A stretch of DNA of 64,000 nt from Gemmatimonadota bacterium (GTDB lineage Bacteria > Gemmatimonadota > Gemmatimonadetes > Longimicrobiales > Longimicrobiaceae). Positions 25,944 to 35,096 of the stretch are shown piece after piece; positions within the stretch are counted from its first letter, which is position 1; every line of letters begins with the position of its first letter. Where the stretch lies: positions 1 through 64,000 of the forward strand of contig JAIRKD010000068.1 of the NCBI GenBank assembly GCA_031260285.1, given 5' to 3'. Under the pieces are notes generated by a model. The model was not told the DNA's origin. It saw only the letters and a program-made list of their open reading frames with translations, and ran no database searches. Both the position numbers and the translations under genes were made by a program.

Positions 25944-28900
25944 GTGTATTCATCAAACCGTCGGTCGCTGACGCGGGCTCTGGCGGCAGCCACCACAATG
26001 GTTGCGGTCGCTGCCACGGCACTCGCGGCTCAGAACGGCACAATCACCGGCGTAGTAACAGACGCGTCATCGGGTCTGCCACTCGCGGCCGCCCAGGTCT
26101 TCATTCCCGATCTCAACCTCGGGGTTCTTTCCCAGCAGAACGGTCGTTACACCCTGACCAATGTACCAGCGGGTCGGCGAACCGTTTCGGTACAGCGGAT
26201 CGGGTATCCTGAAGCGTCCCAGGCAGCAACGGTAACGGCTGGTCAGTCGGTGGAGTTGAACTTCCGGCTTACACAGTCTGCGCTGCAGCTTGACCAGCTT
26301 GTTGTGACAGGAACACCGGGAGGACAGGAACGGCGGGCCATCGGCAATACAGTAGCAACCGTATCGGTGGAACAGGTCACCCAGGACGCGGCGATCTCCA
26401 CGATGCAGGATCTGCTGGCGGGCCGAACGGGGGGAGTCCAGTTCACGGCGCTCTCCGGGAACGTCGGGTCGGGGTCACCCATCCAGATCCGCGGGACGGG
26501 GAGTTTTACAGCATCGCGCTCCCAACCGCTGCTTGTAGTAGACGGGGTTCGGGTCAACAACTCGACCACCGCCGGGCCACAGCTGGGCAATGGCGGACAG
26601 GTCAGCGTGCTTGATGACTTCAACCCCGATGATATCGAGTCGATCGAGGTGATCAAGGGTCCAGCGGCAGCGGCGCTGTACGGCACCGAGGCCTCGGCAG
26701 GGGTGATCCAGATCATCACCAAGAAGGGAGCGTCCGGGGCACCGGTGTTCACCGCGGCGATCCGGCAGGGCGGGAACTACATGCCTGATCCGGCCGGCCG
26801 GCTCGGCACGTACTACACCTGCCCGACCTCCAACAAGGCAGGATCAACGCAGGATGGCATGATCCCCTGCCGGACGGAAGACGAACTTGTCTCCTACAAC
26901 ATGTACGAGGAAGCAAACCGGTACATCCGGGAGGGATACTTCCCCTGGCCAACCAAGGAGCTTTTCTCGACAGGATATGTGCAGGGATACAACCTGGATG
27001 TACGCGGCGGGACCGATGCCATCCGCTACTTCATCTCCGCCAACCGCGATGATGAGACCGGGTTTGTCTGGTACAACTACGACAAGACCAACCGCCTGAG
27101 AGGGAACCTTGATCTGATTCTGACCGATCAGTTCTCCTTCACCCTGCAGACGGCCTATACGGACGGGACCACCCGGTTTGAGGGTGCAACGGTATCCGAC
27201 GGTGGGCTCTGGCAGGATCTGGTCTGGTCCAACGGCTTCTACCTGGACCGGCTCAATCCGTTTGGCCAGACCAACGCAAACGGACGGAACTGGAGTGCTC
27301 CCCGACTCGGAGGCTTCCAGGAGCACCTGCCAACCGACGTAGCACAGACACAGGCGTACCGGGACTACTCGCGGTTCACCGGTTCCGGCACACTGTCTTT
27401 CAATCTCGCCCAGAAGGATTACGGGAATGTCCGTACCGAATACAGCTCCCGAGCGGTGGTGGGGCTCGACAAGGGATGGGATACCAACACGAACCTCTAT
27501 CCCAAGGCCGATCAGATCGTCCCGGACAATATGAAGCAGTACGTCAGCGTCTGGGGGCCGGTCTACGCGCAAACGGCCAAGGGTGAGATGACGTATTCAC
27601 GTCCGATCACCACGAATACCACCTTTGACGCGGCAGTCACGCAGAACCTCTGGTACGGAAACAGGATGAAGTTCCAGACCTCGGTTGGCGCCCAGTACTA
27701 CATCGCCAACAGTGATATCTTCACGAACACCGGAAGCAACTTCGCCTCGACCTCGGCGGGAACGGTCAATCTGCTTTCACCGGGAGAGACCCGTAACTCG
27801 TATTCGTACATTGAGAACAAGAGCCTCGGGTTCTTCGTTCAGGAAACGATGAGCTGGTCAGACCGGATCTTCCTGACAGGTGCGCTGCGGTTTGATGACA
27901 ACTCCACCTTCGGCGCGGATGCCCCTTCGCAGAAGTATCCGAGACTCTCTGGATCCTGGGTGGTATCTGACGAGAGCTTCTGGTCGATCAACGCTCTCAA
28001 CTCGTTCCGCCTGCGCGCGGCGTGGGGAAAATCAGGCAGACAGCCGGATGCGATTTCGGGAATCAACACCTATGCGATTATTGTTGCGCAGAACGGGGGA
28101 GCGGGGTTCCGCCCGTCCACGGTGGGCAACCCCATGATCGAGCCCGAGGTAAGCACAGAGCTGGAGCTTGGCTTTGAGTTCGCAGCACTGAACGACCGCC
28201 TCTCCGGCGAGTTTACGCATTACAACCGCGTAAACGACAACCAGTTGCTTTCTCGTCAGATCACACCGAGCCTCGGGATTCCGGAGGCGGTTCAACAGAA
28301 TCTGGGCCGGCTGGACAACTGGGGGTGGGAAGCGTCGCTGAACAGCCATGTCTACAACCGTGGCAGCTTTACGTTCGACCTGGATCTGGGCGCGGACCAT
28401 ACGGATAATAAGATCATCAGTCTCCGCGAGCAGGTCAGCACGGATAATATCCGCATCGGGCTTCCCTTCCCGAACAATGTGGTATCGAACTGGGTTGTCT
28501 CCGCGGATTGGGTGGATACAGGTGGCAACTACGCAAACGCCTTCAATCAGCGCATCATGGCGTATTGTGACTCGGGGGTCAGCCTGGCACCTGAGGGAGC
28601 CCGACAGACCCAGTACGGGGTGATGCCTGGCGGTGAGGCGCTTCCATGTGACCAGATTCTCGGCCGGAACATCTTTGTCGGGCGCGGCTTCGCCACATAC
28701 ACCTTCCGGGTCTCACCAAGGCTGACGTTCTTTGACAACCGGCTCTCCGTCTTTGCGCTTGCGGAAGGTCAGTATGGCAGGACAAACCAGGCAAGCGACA
28801 AGATGTGGGCGCACAACTATGACGCGGGGATTGTCTCACGCCTGGAGAACGATCCTGTCTGGGTTGCGGGTGACCGGCTGACGGGAACGGGGAACGATAT

Positions 28901-29180
28901 CGGCAAAACGTTCTATAACGCCGATTTCTGGAAGCTCCGCGAAATCGGTGGACGCTTCTCGATCCCCAGCTCGATGGCGCGCCGGTTCCGCGCATCAAAC
29001 GCATCCATCGCTGTCTCGGCGAGGAACCCCGTCACACTCTGGGTGGCCCAGTCAGAGATCAGCGGGCTCAAAATCACTGATCCGGAATACGGTAACCCCA
29101 CGGTTGCCGGTGGTGGCGGCAGCTTCTATCAGACCCCGCCCATTTCGAGTGTAACCGCTACGCTCCGACTCTCCTTCTGA
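25944..29180 (+). CDS. SusC/RagA-family TonB-linked outer membrane transporter
   Basis: Outer membrane beta-barrel of 1078 aa that imports a large substrate with its SusD partner using TonB energy. Signal peptide to about residue 29; carboxypeptidase-regulatory-like domain (ITGVVTDASSGLPLAAAQV...LTNVPAGRRTVSVQRIGYPE); then the TonB box/plug (QLDQLVVTGTPGGQERRAIGN, RGTGSFTASRSQPLLVVDGVRV, IESIEVIKGPAAAALYGTEASAGVIQIITKKG), then the barrel ending in the aromatic C terminus TATLRLSF. The length is typical of the family. Start is GTG at 25944 with GGAGGG upstream. Susceptible ligand class (glycan, peptide or other) cannot be read from sequence; no glycoside hydrolase is adjacent. Confidence 0.95.
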   Translation: MYSSNRRSLTRALAAATTMVAVAATALAAQNGTITGVVTDASSGLPLAAAQVFIPDLNLGVLSQQNGRYTLTNVPAGRRTVSVQRIGYPEASQAATVTAGQSVELNFRLTQSALQLDQLVVTGTPGGQERRAIGNTVATVSVEQVTQDAAISTMQDLLAGRTGGVQFTALSGNVGSGSPIQIRGTGSFTASRSQPLLVVDGVRVNNSTTAGPQLGNGGQVSVLDDFNPDDIESIEVIKGPAAAALYGTEASAGVIQIITKKGASGAPVFTAAIRQGGNYMPDPAGRLGTYYTCPTSNKAGSTQDGMIPCRTEDELVSYNMYEEANRYIREGYFPWPTKELFSTGYVQGYNLDVRGGTDAIRYFISANRDDETGFVWYNYDKTNRLRGNLDLILTDQFSFTLQTAYTDGTTRFEGATVSDGGLWQDLVWSNGFYLDRLNPFGQTNANGRNWSAPRLGGFQEHLPTDVAQTQAYRDYSRFTGSGTLSFNLAQKDYGNVRTEYSSRAVVGLDKGWDTNTNLYPKADQIVPDNMKQYVSVWGPVYAQTAKGEMTYSRPITTNTTFDAAVTQNLWYGNRMKFQTSVGAQYYIANSDIFTNTGSNFASTSAGTVNLLSPGETRNSYSYIENKSLGFFVQETMSWSDRIFLTGALRFDDNSTFGADAPSQKYPRLSGSWVVSDESFWSINALNSFRLRAAWGKSGRQPDAISGINTYAIIVAQNGGAGFRPSTVGNPMIEPEVSTELELGFEFAALNDRLSGEFTHYNRVNDNQLLSRQITPSLGIPEAVQQNLGRLDNWGWEASLNSHVYNRGSFTFDLDLGADHTDNKIISLREQVSTDNIRIGLPFPNNVVSNWVVSADWVDTGGNYANAFNQRIMAYCDSGVSLAPEGARQTQYGVMPGGEALPCDQILGRNIFVGRGFATYTFRVSPRLTFFDNRLSVFALAEGQYGRTNQASDKMWAHNYDAGIVSRLENDPVWVAGDRLTGTGNDIGKTFYNADFWKLREIGGRFSIPSSMARRFRASNASIAVSARNPVTLWVAQSEISGLKITDPEYGNPTVAGGGGSFYQTPPISSVTATLRLSF

Positions 29181-29232
29181 GCGCTGTCAGGATACAGTTG
29201 ACATGAGACCCATCAATAAAGAGGTCATATCC

Positions 29233-30822
29233 ATGCGAAGAAAGAGCTACCAGGGATGGACCAGGCTGTGGGGCGGTGTTCTTGTCGGTGGAACGCTTTC
29301 CATGGCCGGGTGCCAGGACCTTCTGAGCGCCGAACTGCCACACCTTCTGAAGGACGACGCGGTTGAAGCAGCGGGAAGCGCACGGATCCAGGTCTATTCA
29401 GCAATGGCGCTGTTCGAATGCAGCTATACCGCGTTCGGACTTGTTGCACTTGGTCCGGAAGATGTCATGCAGACGCTGGCGGGAGCGGCGCAGCAGCACA
29501 GCTGGGCTGAAACGCCGGCAACCGGAAACTGCGATACCTCACCCCAGAATACAACGTGGTTCAATCCGATGATGGGTGGGCGGCTGATGATTTCTTCCGA
29601 TCCCACAAAGCTGGCAGTCACCGGGATTGGCGCATCCACAGGTGTGTACGACAGGATCAACGGGGAGTGGTCGCTGGGAGCCCTGGGAGACACGCTCTCC
29701 GCGGTATCCGCGATCTATATGGCAGCCACCCTCACTCACTTCGGCGAGTTCCTCTGCGAAGGGGCGATCGATCAGAGCGACCTGCTTGCACCACCCAATA
29801 TGCTTGGGATGGCGGTGGAATGGACAAACCGGGCACTCAAACATATCGAAAACGTCGGAGACTTCCCCATTCCTTTCCAGCCAGCTGATGCAGGTGGCGC
29901 ATGGGAGATGGCTGTCTCGATCCGATCCCGGGCAAAATGGGCGAATCGTGACTTCCAGGGCGCAGCGGATGATGCAGCCGCAGTGCTCGCCGCGAACAAC
30001 AGTTACACCTCCTGGATCACCCGCGAAACAGGTGCGACACGGAGGAACAAGATCTACTACGCAGCAACAGAGGTCGGATATTCCGGTGGGCTGGGGATCA
30101 ATAACTGGTGGACGGGAAGCAAGGTGAATCCCGTAACCAATCAGCCCTGGCCGGATACAATTCCGCATACGGGGTATCTCTTCCTGGGTATCATGCCGGA
30201 TGGCAGAACGCTGAGCGGGGGCAATATCCCGGTTCTCTGGGCCAACCAGCAGCGCCAGAATGGACAGCCGGTTGCCAGGGATAGTGGAGCGGTTGCAGAT
30301 ACGCGGGTGACAACCGTCTACAAGCAGGTCCAGGTCGGGATCCAGGAGACCCCTGGTCGTTACAGCAGCGAAGCAGATGATATTCCATACATGACCTGGG
30401 AGGAACTGCGCCTTATCATCGCGGATAATGAGCTGAGGCTTGGCAACCTTCAGGCGGCGATTGATCAGGTGAATCTGATTCGCGCGGCCAAGTCACTCCC
30501 GCAGGTCAGCGGGGCGTATCTGACTTCACTGCTCGCAAGCGCTGATGCAACCCGGCACATGCTTCTGGAGGAGCGCCGGCGTGAATTCTTTGCGGAGGGT
30601 GGCCGCTACTGGTCGACAAAGATCCAGAATACGGATCTGCTCTGGTTCCCGAGGTTTGAAGGCGCCGCGCCGGGCGGATTCCGGTACGGGGGAGCCGTCC
30701 GGGTGACCATGCCGCTGACCGAGTATGAGCGGAATCCGTTCTTTGAGCAACGGGGTGGTCTGAACGCGCGAGGAAGCGGCTGCACAGATCTCTTTGGTGA
30801 TCAGGTGCCGCACGTGATCTGA
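29233..30822 (+). CDS. SusD/RagB-family nutrient-binding lipoprotein
   Basis: Surface lipoprotein of 529 aa that caps the SusC barrel. The signal ends in the lipobox LSMAG-C. The body is alpha-helical with TPR-like repeats, and the C-terminal SusD signature EELRLIIADNELRLGNLQAAIDQVNLIRAAKSLP followed by LLEERRREFFAEGGRYWSTK is intact. ATG 29233 (AGAGGTC upstream) gives a signal peptide of normal length; an in-frame ATG at 29203 would add ten residues. It lies 52 bases after susC (22 from the upstream ATG), so the pair is one operon, ended by the hairpin at 30910-30936. Confidence 0.93.
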   Translation: MRRKSYQGWTRLWGGVLVGGTLSMAGCQDLLSAELPHLLKDDAVEAAGSARIQVYSAMALFECSYTAFGLVALGPEDVMQTLAGAAQQHSWAETPATGNCDTSPQNTTWFNPMMGGRLMISSDPTKLAVTGIGASTGVYDRINGEWSLGALGDTLSAVSAIYMAATLTHFGEFLCEGAIDQSDLLAPPNMLGMAVEWTNRALKHIENVGDFPIPFQPADAGGAWEMAVSIRSRAKWANRDFQGAADDAAAVLAANNSYTSWITRETGATRRNKIYYAATEVGYSGGLGINNWWTGSKVNPVTNQPWPDTIPHTGYLFLGIMPDGRTLSGGNIPVLWANQQRQNGQPVARDSGAVADTRVTTVYKQVQVGIQETPGRYSSEADDIPYMTWEELRLIIADNELRLGNLQAAIDQVNLIRAAKSLPQVSGAYLTSLLASADATRHMLLEERRREFFAEGGRYWSTKIQNTDLLWFPRFEGAAPGGFRYGGAVRVTMPLTEYERNPFFEQRGGLNARGSGCTDLFGDQVPHVI

Positions 30823-30909
30823 TCAGAGAAGAATCGTTGCAGGCCGTGGATAATTGAAGACAGTTGTCATAAAGAACAGGCAGATGCGGGATATGCGGTG
30901 AATAGCGGG

Positions 30910-30936
30910 CGGGCCCGGAGAAAGTCTCCGGGCCCG
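30910..30936 (+). terminator. Terminator after susD
   Basis: Perfect stem CGGGCCCGGAGA/TCTCCGGGCCCG with a three-base loop, followed by TTGTGC. Very stable but with a poor U-tract. It lies between convergent genes. Confidence 0.65.
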
Positions 30937-30980
30937 TTGTGCATCTGCCTGTCAGAATGTAGAGGGAAGGTATTTGATGC

Positions 30981-31757
30981 TCATGCCGTCCAGAAAAGGA
31001 CCACTCCGCAATCCGCCTGGCGGTTTCCCGCAGTCATCTGCTGGAAGCGTGGCGGAATCGAGCCGAGGCCCAGGTAGACCTCCGCGCCCTCAATCCAGGA
31101 GACCTGAAGTTCGTCCAATTCGCCCTGGAAGAGATTTCCGTCAACAAAGACCAGAAGCGGACATTCTCCACTCCCTCCGAGGCTGCCCTGACTCCGTCGC
31201 GAGAGGAGCCGGTAGCCACCCATTTCCCGGCCATCGAGGATAACACCTGGCATCCGGCGGAACAGATCGGAGGTGTAGCCGGGGTTCATCTCTTCAATGG
31301 CGATGCGGTCCAGCTGAAGTCCGAATCCGCTGCGAGCACGCTCGTAAAAACCGTTCTTCGCCAGCGTGGCACTGAAACGGGCACGGCCCGGAGCCATCAC
31401 ATCCAGCGCATCCAGAAGGATCGGCCGGGGTTCCAGACGGACAGCGGCCTCAACGGTACCCCCCGGTTCAAGCTGAATCACCGCTGCCTGCGGGTAGAAA
31501 CCGAGCCCCGAAACCTCAAACTGATGCTCCCCGGGCGGGATATCCCCGGCAGTCACCACACCACTGGCGTCGGTAGCCCAGAAACGGAGGATATCCAGCA
31601 GGAAAACACGAGCACCGGAAACCGGCATACCGGTGGATTCGTCCACAACAATCACCCGCAGACTGCTGGCCTCCTCCCCGACCTGCTGTGCTGAGGCAGT
31701 AGTCGGAACAACCCAGAACAGAAGAGCGAGGAGGAACAGGAAGAACCGTGAGCGCAT
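30981..31757 (-). CDS. Carboxypeptidase-regulatory/plug-only TonB-receptor-like protein
   Basis: Exported protein of 258 aa with a Sec signal ending near ASAQQ. A carboxypeptidase-regulatory-like Ig domain follows (LRVIVVDESTGMPVSGARVFLLD...VTAGDIPPGEHQFEVSGLGFYP), then a TonB-receptor plug-like domain (IEEMNPGYTSDLFRRMPGVILDGREMG...CPLLVFVDGNLF). It stops where a beta-barrel would begin. The last segment DCGVVLFWT resembles the end of plug domains. It is full length with its own start, so a barrel-less design is more likely than a truncated receptor. It faces the susCD pair convergently. Function unknown. Confidence 0.78.
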   Translation of the reverse strand: MRSRFFLFLLALLFWVVPTTASAQQVGEEASSLRVIVVDESTGMPVSGARVFLLDILRFWATDASGVVTAGDIPPGEHQFEVSGLGFYPQAAVIQLEPGGTVEAAVRLEPRPILLDALDVMAPGRARFSATLAKNGFYERARSGFGLQLDRIAIEEMNPGYTSDLFRRMPGVILDGREMGGYRLLSRRSQGSLGGSGECPLLVFVDGNLFQGELDELQVSWIEGAEVYLGLGSIPPRFQQMTAGNRQADCGVVLFWTA

Positions 31758-32184
31758 GGGATACCCCGAGGAAGAGTGAAGGGGATCGGTTGGCGTCCTC
31801 CCACAAATACTTCGGGACGTGTTGGACGATCAGAAAAGCTATGCTCCATTTCTCCTGCGCGCGAGAGGAGGCGCTCACATCTCCGGATCAGCCTCTGACT
31901 TCTGTTTCTCTCCCGGGGGACAGAACAGTTCCAGCTTCCGGGGTTGTACTCCGGGGGCAGGGTGTCTCATACCCGGAAGAGGCCGGTCAGCTGGTCGTGG
32001 GAAACTGCTGTATAGAAGGTTCCCAACCGCAATGCAGGACAGTAGCTTGAGGAGTTGACTGTCGCGTCAGGACCGGCGACTTGAGGCTGAGGCATGGGGA
32101 CTGTATTCCCGACAGTAATATCGAACCGGATGTGTGACGGACATCGCCTTCATCCGTTTTCCAACGGGTCGTCCCCCCGATTGA
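31758..32184. other. 427-base intergenic region
   Basis: Upstream of the plug-only gene and downstream of the PATAN/MglA operon (both minus). No ORF with coding character and no clear promoter pair was seen. A small CCGTT/AACGG hairpin near 32155-32170 could mark the operon end. Confidence 0.35.
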
Positions 32185-33828
32185 TCATGCCCTGATGGTG
32201 TCGAGGGTGCCCTCTACAAGCTCCAGGTTGGTGCGGGCCATGGAATGGCTCGGGTCAGCATCCACCGTCTCCCTCCACCAGGCGAGAGCCGCTCTCCGGT
32301 CGCCGCGTTTGTAGGCGATATTGCCGAGCTTGAAGAAGATCTCCGGCGGAACGGGATCCACATCGCGGGCGAGCCGCTGATAGATCATGGCCGCCTGGTC
32401 AAACGCACCCCGCAGATAGAGTGAGTCAGCGAGACCACGGCGGGCCTGAACAAGGTCAGGTGCTTCCTCAGCCGCCCGGGCGTAAAGCGATTCCGCGGTC
32501 CCGGTATCTCCCCCGCGCTCGTGGGCCGCGGCGGCGTTCACCAGCAGAGCGGGGTGCCGCGGATAATGCAGAACCCCTTCCTTCGCGCGGGAGATGGCAT
32601 CCACCAGATGCCCCGTCCCACCCAGCGCAACAATGGAATATACATAGTATGCCGCCGGCTCCGGGGTCTCCGCCTCGGAATCGCGGGCGTTGTCAAACGC
32701 CACAAACGCATGGCGGGCCGAGGCCGGATCACCCCGCCGGACAAGCAGAATCGCCCGGGCAAGCAGAAGATCCCGGTTGCGGGGGAAGTCCCGAAGCGCC
32801 TGATCCACCAGCACCATCGCGTCATCCAGCCGATCCGAGAGCTCCAGCGCAAGAGCGAGGTTATGGAAGGAAGACGCCTTCCCCTCCCCCGCTTCAATCA
32901 GGCGCATGAAATGGCGGACCGCCGCGCGGGGGTCTTTCCGCCGGATCGCGATGGTCCCCAGAAAAAAACGGGCTTCACTGTTCCCGGGGTCCTTCTCCAG
33001 AAGCCTGAGGAACTCCCGCTCCGCGTCTTCAAGCATTGAGGCGCGGAAAAAGGCGAGGCCCAGATTCCGGTGCTCACCCTCTCCGGACGGTGTGGTTGAC
33101 TCCTCGCGCTGGAAGACGCGCATCCGGCCGGTATTCCGGAGGACCCCTATCCGCAGAAGGTCGAAGATGGCTTTGTATCCATCAAACTCCAGGAGCCCGG
33201 ATTCCTCCACAACCTCATGGGCGCTCCGGTCACCATCCACAAGTGGAAGAATGCGGCGCAGTGCATCAGAGAGCTCACCCGCGCGGCTTCCGGAGCGCTC
33301 TTCGTCAACCGCAAATACCATCCCGGGTGAAAGCTGTTTCTCGATCTGCGTCCATTCATCCACTCTGCGGGCGCCTTCGAGGAGAAGGCCTTCGGAGTTG
33401 ACGAAGACGGTGACTTCGCCGCGAGCGGGCCTCTCTCCTACCTCAAAATGGAAGACCCCCTGATGCCAGGTGAAGAGGTGGTAGACAACCTCCTCGATCT
33501 GCAGACGGACAAAACGCTCCAGCGTCGGGCGGGTCAGATCTCTCCGGTTCAGGAGGATCTCGCCGAAGGACGGAGAGTCGGGCAGGGAAGCCTGCGTGGT
33601 TGCGGTCAGCTGCTGTTCGCGGGTGATCACCCCATTCCTGACAAGCAGGTCGCCCAGGCGGTCCGGGTGATTGATGATCGCCGCGAGGGTGATCATTCCG
33701 TCGTCAAAGAAGATGCGGCCGAAGCTTCCCCGATCGGAGACGGAAAGGCAGCCGGCCTTCCGACCCAGCGCCAGAAGCTGAAGGACATCTGCCAGACTCG
33801 CTTCCCGGAGGCTTCCCTTGATGGCCAT
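32185..33828 (-). CDS. PATAN (DUF4388)-TPR protein
   Basis: Cytoplasmic protein of 547 aa, last gene of the MglA operon. Residues 1-165 form a PATAN/DUF4388 domain (IKGSLREASLADVLQLLALGRKAG...GRIFFDDGMITLA, LGDLLVRNGVITREQ, EEVVYHLFTWHQGVFHFE). A winged-helix-like extension lies at about 185-240. At least seven TPR units follow (for example GLAFFRASMLEDAEREFLRLLEKDPGNSEARFFLG, ending near MARTNLELVEG). PATAN domains act in CheY-type output for phototaxis and pilus regulation in cyanobacteria; TPRs mediate protein contacts. Its ATG overlaps the preceding stop (TGATG), which supports coupled translation. Confidence 0.82.
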   Translation of the reverse strand: MAIKGSLREASLADVLQLLALGRKAGCLSVSDRGSFGRIFFDDGMITLAAIINHPDRLGDLLVRNGVITREQQLTATTQASLPDSPSFGEILLNRRDLTRPTLERFVRLQIEEVVYHLFTWHQGVFHFEVGERPARGEVTVFVNSEGLLLEGARRVDEWTQIEKQLSPGMVFAVDEERSGSRAGELSDALRRILPLVDGDRSAHEVVEESGLLEFDGYKAIFDLLRIGVLRNTGRMRVFQREESTTPSGEGEHRNLGLAFFRASMLEDAEREFLRLLEKDPGNSEARFFLGTIAIRRKDPRAAVRHFMRLIEAGEGKASSFHNLALALELSDRLDDAMVLVDQALRDFPRNRDLLLARAILLVRRGDPASARHAFVAFDNARDSEAETPEPAAYYVYSIVALGGTGHLVDAISRAKEGVLHYPRHPALLVNAAAAHERGGDTGTAESLYARAAEEAPDLVQARRGLADSLYLRGAFDQAAMIYQRLARDVDPVPPEIFFKLGNIAYKRGDRRAALAWWRETVDADPSHSMARTNLELVEGTLDTIRA

Positions 33829-34469
33829 CAGACGGCCTCCGTAACCAGACGCTCTTCGATATCCACCCAGTTGAGAACCAGCTTTCCGGGGTTGAGAAAC
33901 CAGTTATCCACCCGAAGATTCTCAATATCGCTGGCGGAAGTATGACCCACGCCCGGCTGAGCGTTCCGCGCGGCCAGGCGGGCTTCCGCCTCCGGCAGCA
34001 TGGAGGGATCATCAAAGCGCGTGAGGATCCCCAGCGCCGCCAGCTCTCTCCGGATGACGAGGAGACGCTCCGCATCCCGATAAAAAGCCGTCAGAAGGTT
34101 ATCCAGATCGGGCGGAGTGTCAGCGTGCAGCGCCTCTTCGAGACGGCTGGTGCGGATCCCCTCCCCTTCCCAGCGGAGGATGGCTTCCGCGATCCGGCGT
34201 CGCCAGGGAGCCGCCTCAACAACAGTGGCCAGCTCCTGGCTCACATCGTCGAGGAAGGAGAAGAACTCATCCTGGTTCTCGCCATGACCGGGGTCTCCGG
34301 AATCAGAAGAGCTGAAGCCCGAGCTGAAATCGGGAGAGCCGGGATGAAGACTCCGTAAATCAGGAGAACCGGGAGTTCCAGGATCGCGGGCTCCGGATCC
34401 GGGGATCCCCGGATCTGTCGATCCGGAAGCTCCGGGATGAGAGGCTCCGGGAGCGCGAGGCTCGTTCAT
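33828..34469 (-). CDS. Protein of unknown function in the MglA operon
   Basis: 213 aa, family not recognised. Residues 1-63 are a Gly/Ser/Pro/Asp-rich low-complexity tract with recurring PGxPGS-like units and no signal peptide. Residues 64-213 are mainly helical and charged, with WRRRIAEAILRWEGEGIRTSRLEEALH, a segment PPDLDNLLTAFYRDAERLLVIRRELAALG that looks like a coiled coil, and a distinct tail DNWFLNPGKLVLNWVDIEERLV. Start and stop overlap both neighbours by one to four bases, so it is translationally coupled between mglA and the PATAN gene and very probably works with them. A role as adaptor or effector is inference. Confidence 0.7.
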   Translation of the reverse strand: MNEPRAPGASHPGASGSTDPGIPGSGARDPGTPGSPDLRSLHPGSPDFSSGFSSSDSGDPGHGENQDEFFSFLDDVSQELATVVEAAPWRRRIAEAILRWEGEGIRTSRLEEALHADTPPDLDNLLTAFYRDAERLLVIRRELAALGILTRFDDPSMLPEAEARLAARNAQPGVGHTSASDIENLRVDNWFLNPGKLVLNWVDIEERLVTEAV

Positions 34470-35095
34470 GAACCGGGGCCGGGCTCCGCCAGAGGTTCCG
34501 CAACCGCATTCAGACGGCTGGCGAGGCGGGTGAGGACCAGAGCGGTGATCGACTGAAGCGTCTCGAAAACACCCATCCCATCGGTGGCGGTGGCCTCGAT
34601 CACGGGGAGTGCCCGGTAGTTAAGCGCACGGTTGAGCTCCGCAACCGACATCACATCGGGCAGATCGCGTTTATTGTACTGGAAGACCAGCGGCAGGGTG
34701 CGCGGATCAATCCGCTGATCCAGAAGGTTCCGCTGAAGGTTCCGGAAGCACTCGATGTTCTCCATCCGCTGCTGAGCCCGGCTGTCCGCGACAAACACCA
34801 CCCCGTCCGCTCCCTGCAGAACCAGCTTCCGGGTGGAGTCGTAATAGACCTGACCGGGAACGGTATAGAGCTGGATCCTCACGTGGTAGCCGGAGATCCG
34901 CCCCAGATCAATCGGCAGGTAGTCGAAGAAAAGCGTCCGGTCGCCTTCAGTGGCGAGTGAAACGATTTCTCCCTTCCGGTTGTCCGGAACGGCGGCGTGG
35001 GTACTCTGGAGGTTGGTGGTCTTTCCCGATCGGGCCGGCCCGTAATAGACAATCTTCGCCGTCACCTCACGGGCGGCGTAGTTGACGATCGGCAT
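34466..35095 (-). CDS. mglA: MglA-type small Ras-like GTPase
   Basis: Bacterial Ras-like GTPase that sets cell polarity for gliding or type IV pili in Myxococcus. The 209-residue protein from the ATG at 35095 aligns with M. xanthus MglA from its first residues (NYAAREVTAKIVYYGP). Motifs: P-loop GPARSGKTT (19-27), switch region TEGDRTLFFDYLP, the MglA-specific TVPGQVYYD with Thr78 in place of the usual Asp, and base-recognition NKRD. A longer upstream frame is rejected. There is one base between the stop of the Roadblock gene and this ATG. GTP hydrolysis is expected to need the MglB-like partner encoded just upstream. Confidence 0.93.
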   Translation of the reverse strand: MPIVNYAAREVTAKIVYYGPARSGKTTNLQSTHAAVPDNRKGEIVSLATEGDRTLFFDYLPIDLGRISGYHVRIQLYTVPGQVYYDSTRKLVLQGADGVVFVADSRAQQRMENIECFRNLQRNLLDQRIDPRTLPLVFQYNKRDLPDVMSVAELNRALNYRALPVIEATATDGMGVFETLQSITALVLTRLASRLNAVAEPLAEPGPGS

Positions 35096-35096
35096 C

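Noticed and set aside
33828..34469. Collagen-like protein
   Set aside because: The Gly/Pro-rich stretch is short, lacks a strict Gly-X-Y register and is cytoplasmic by context.
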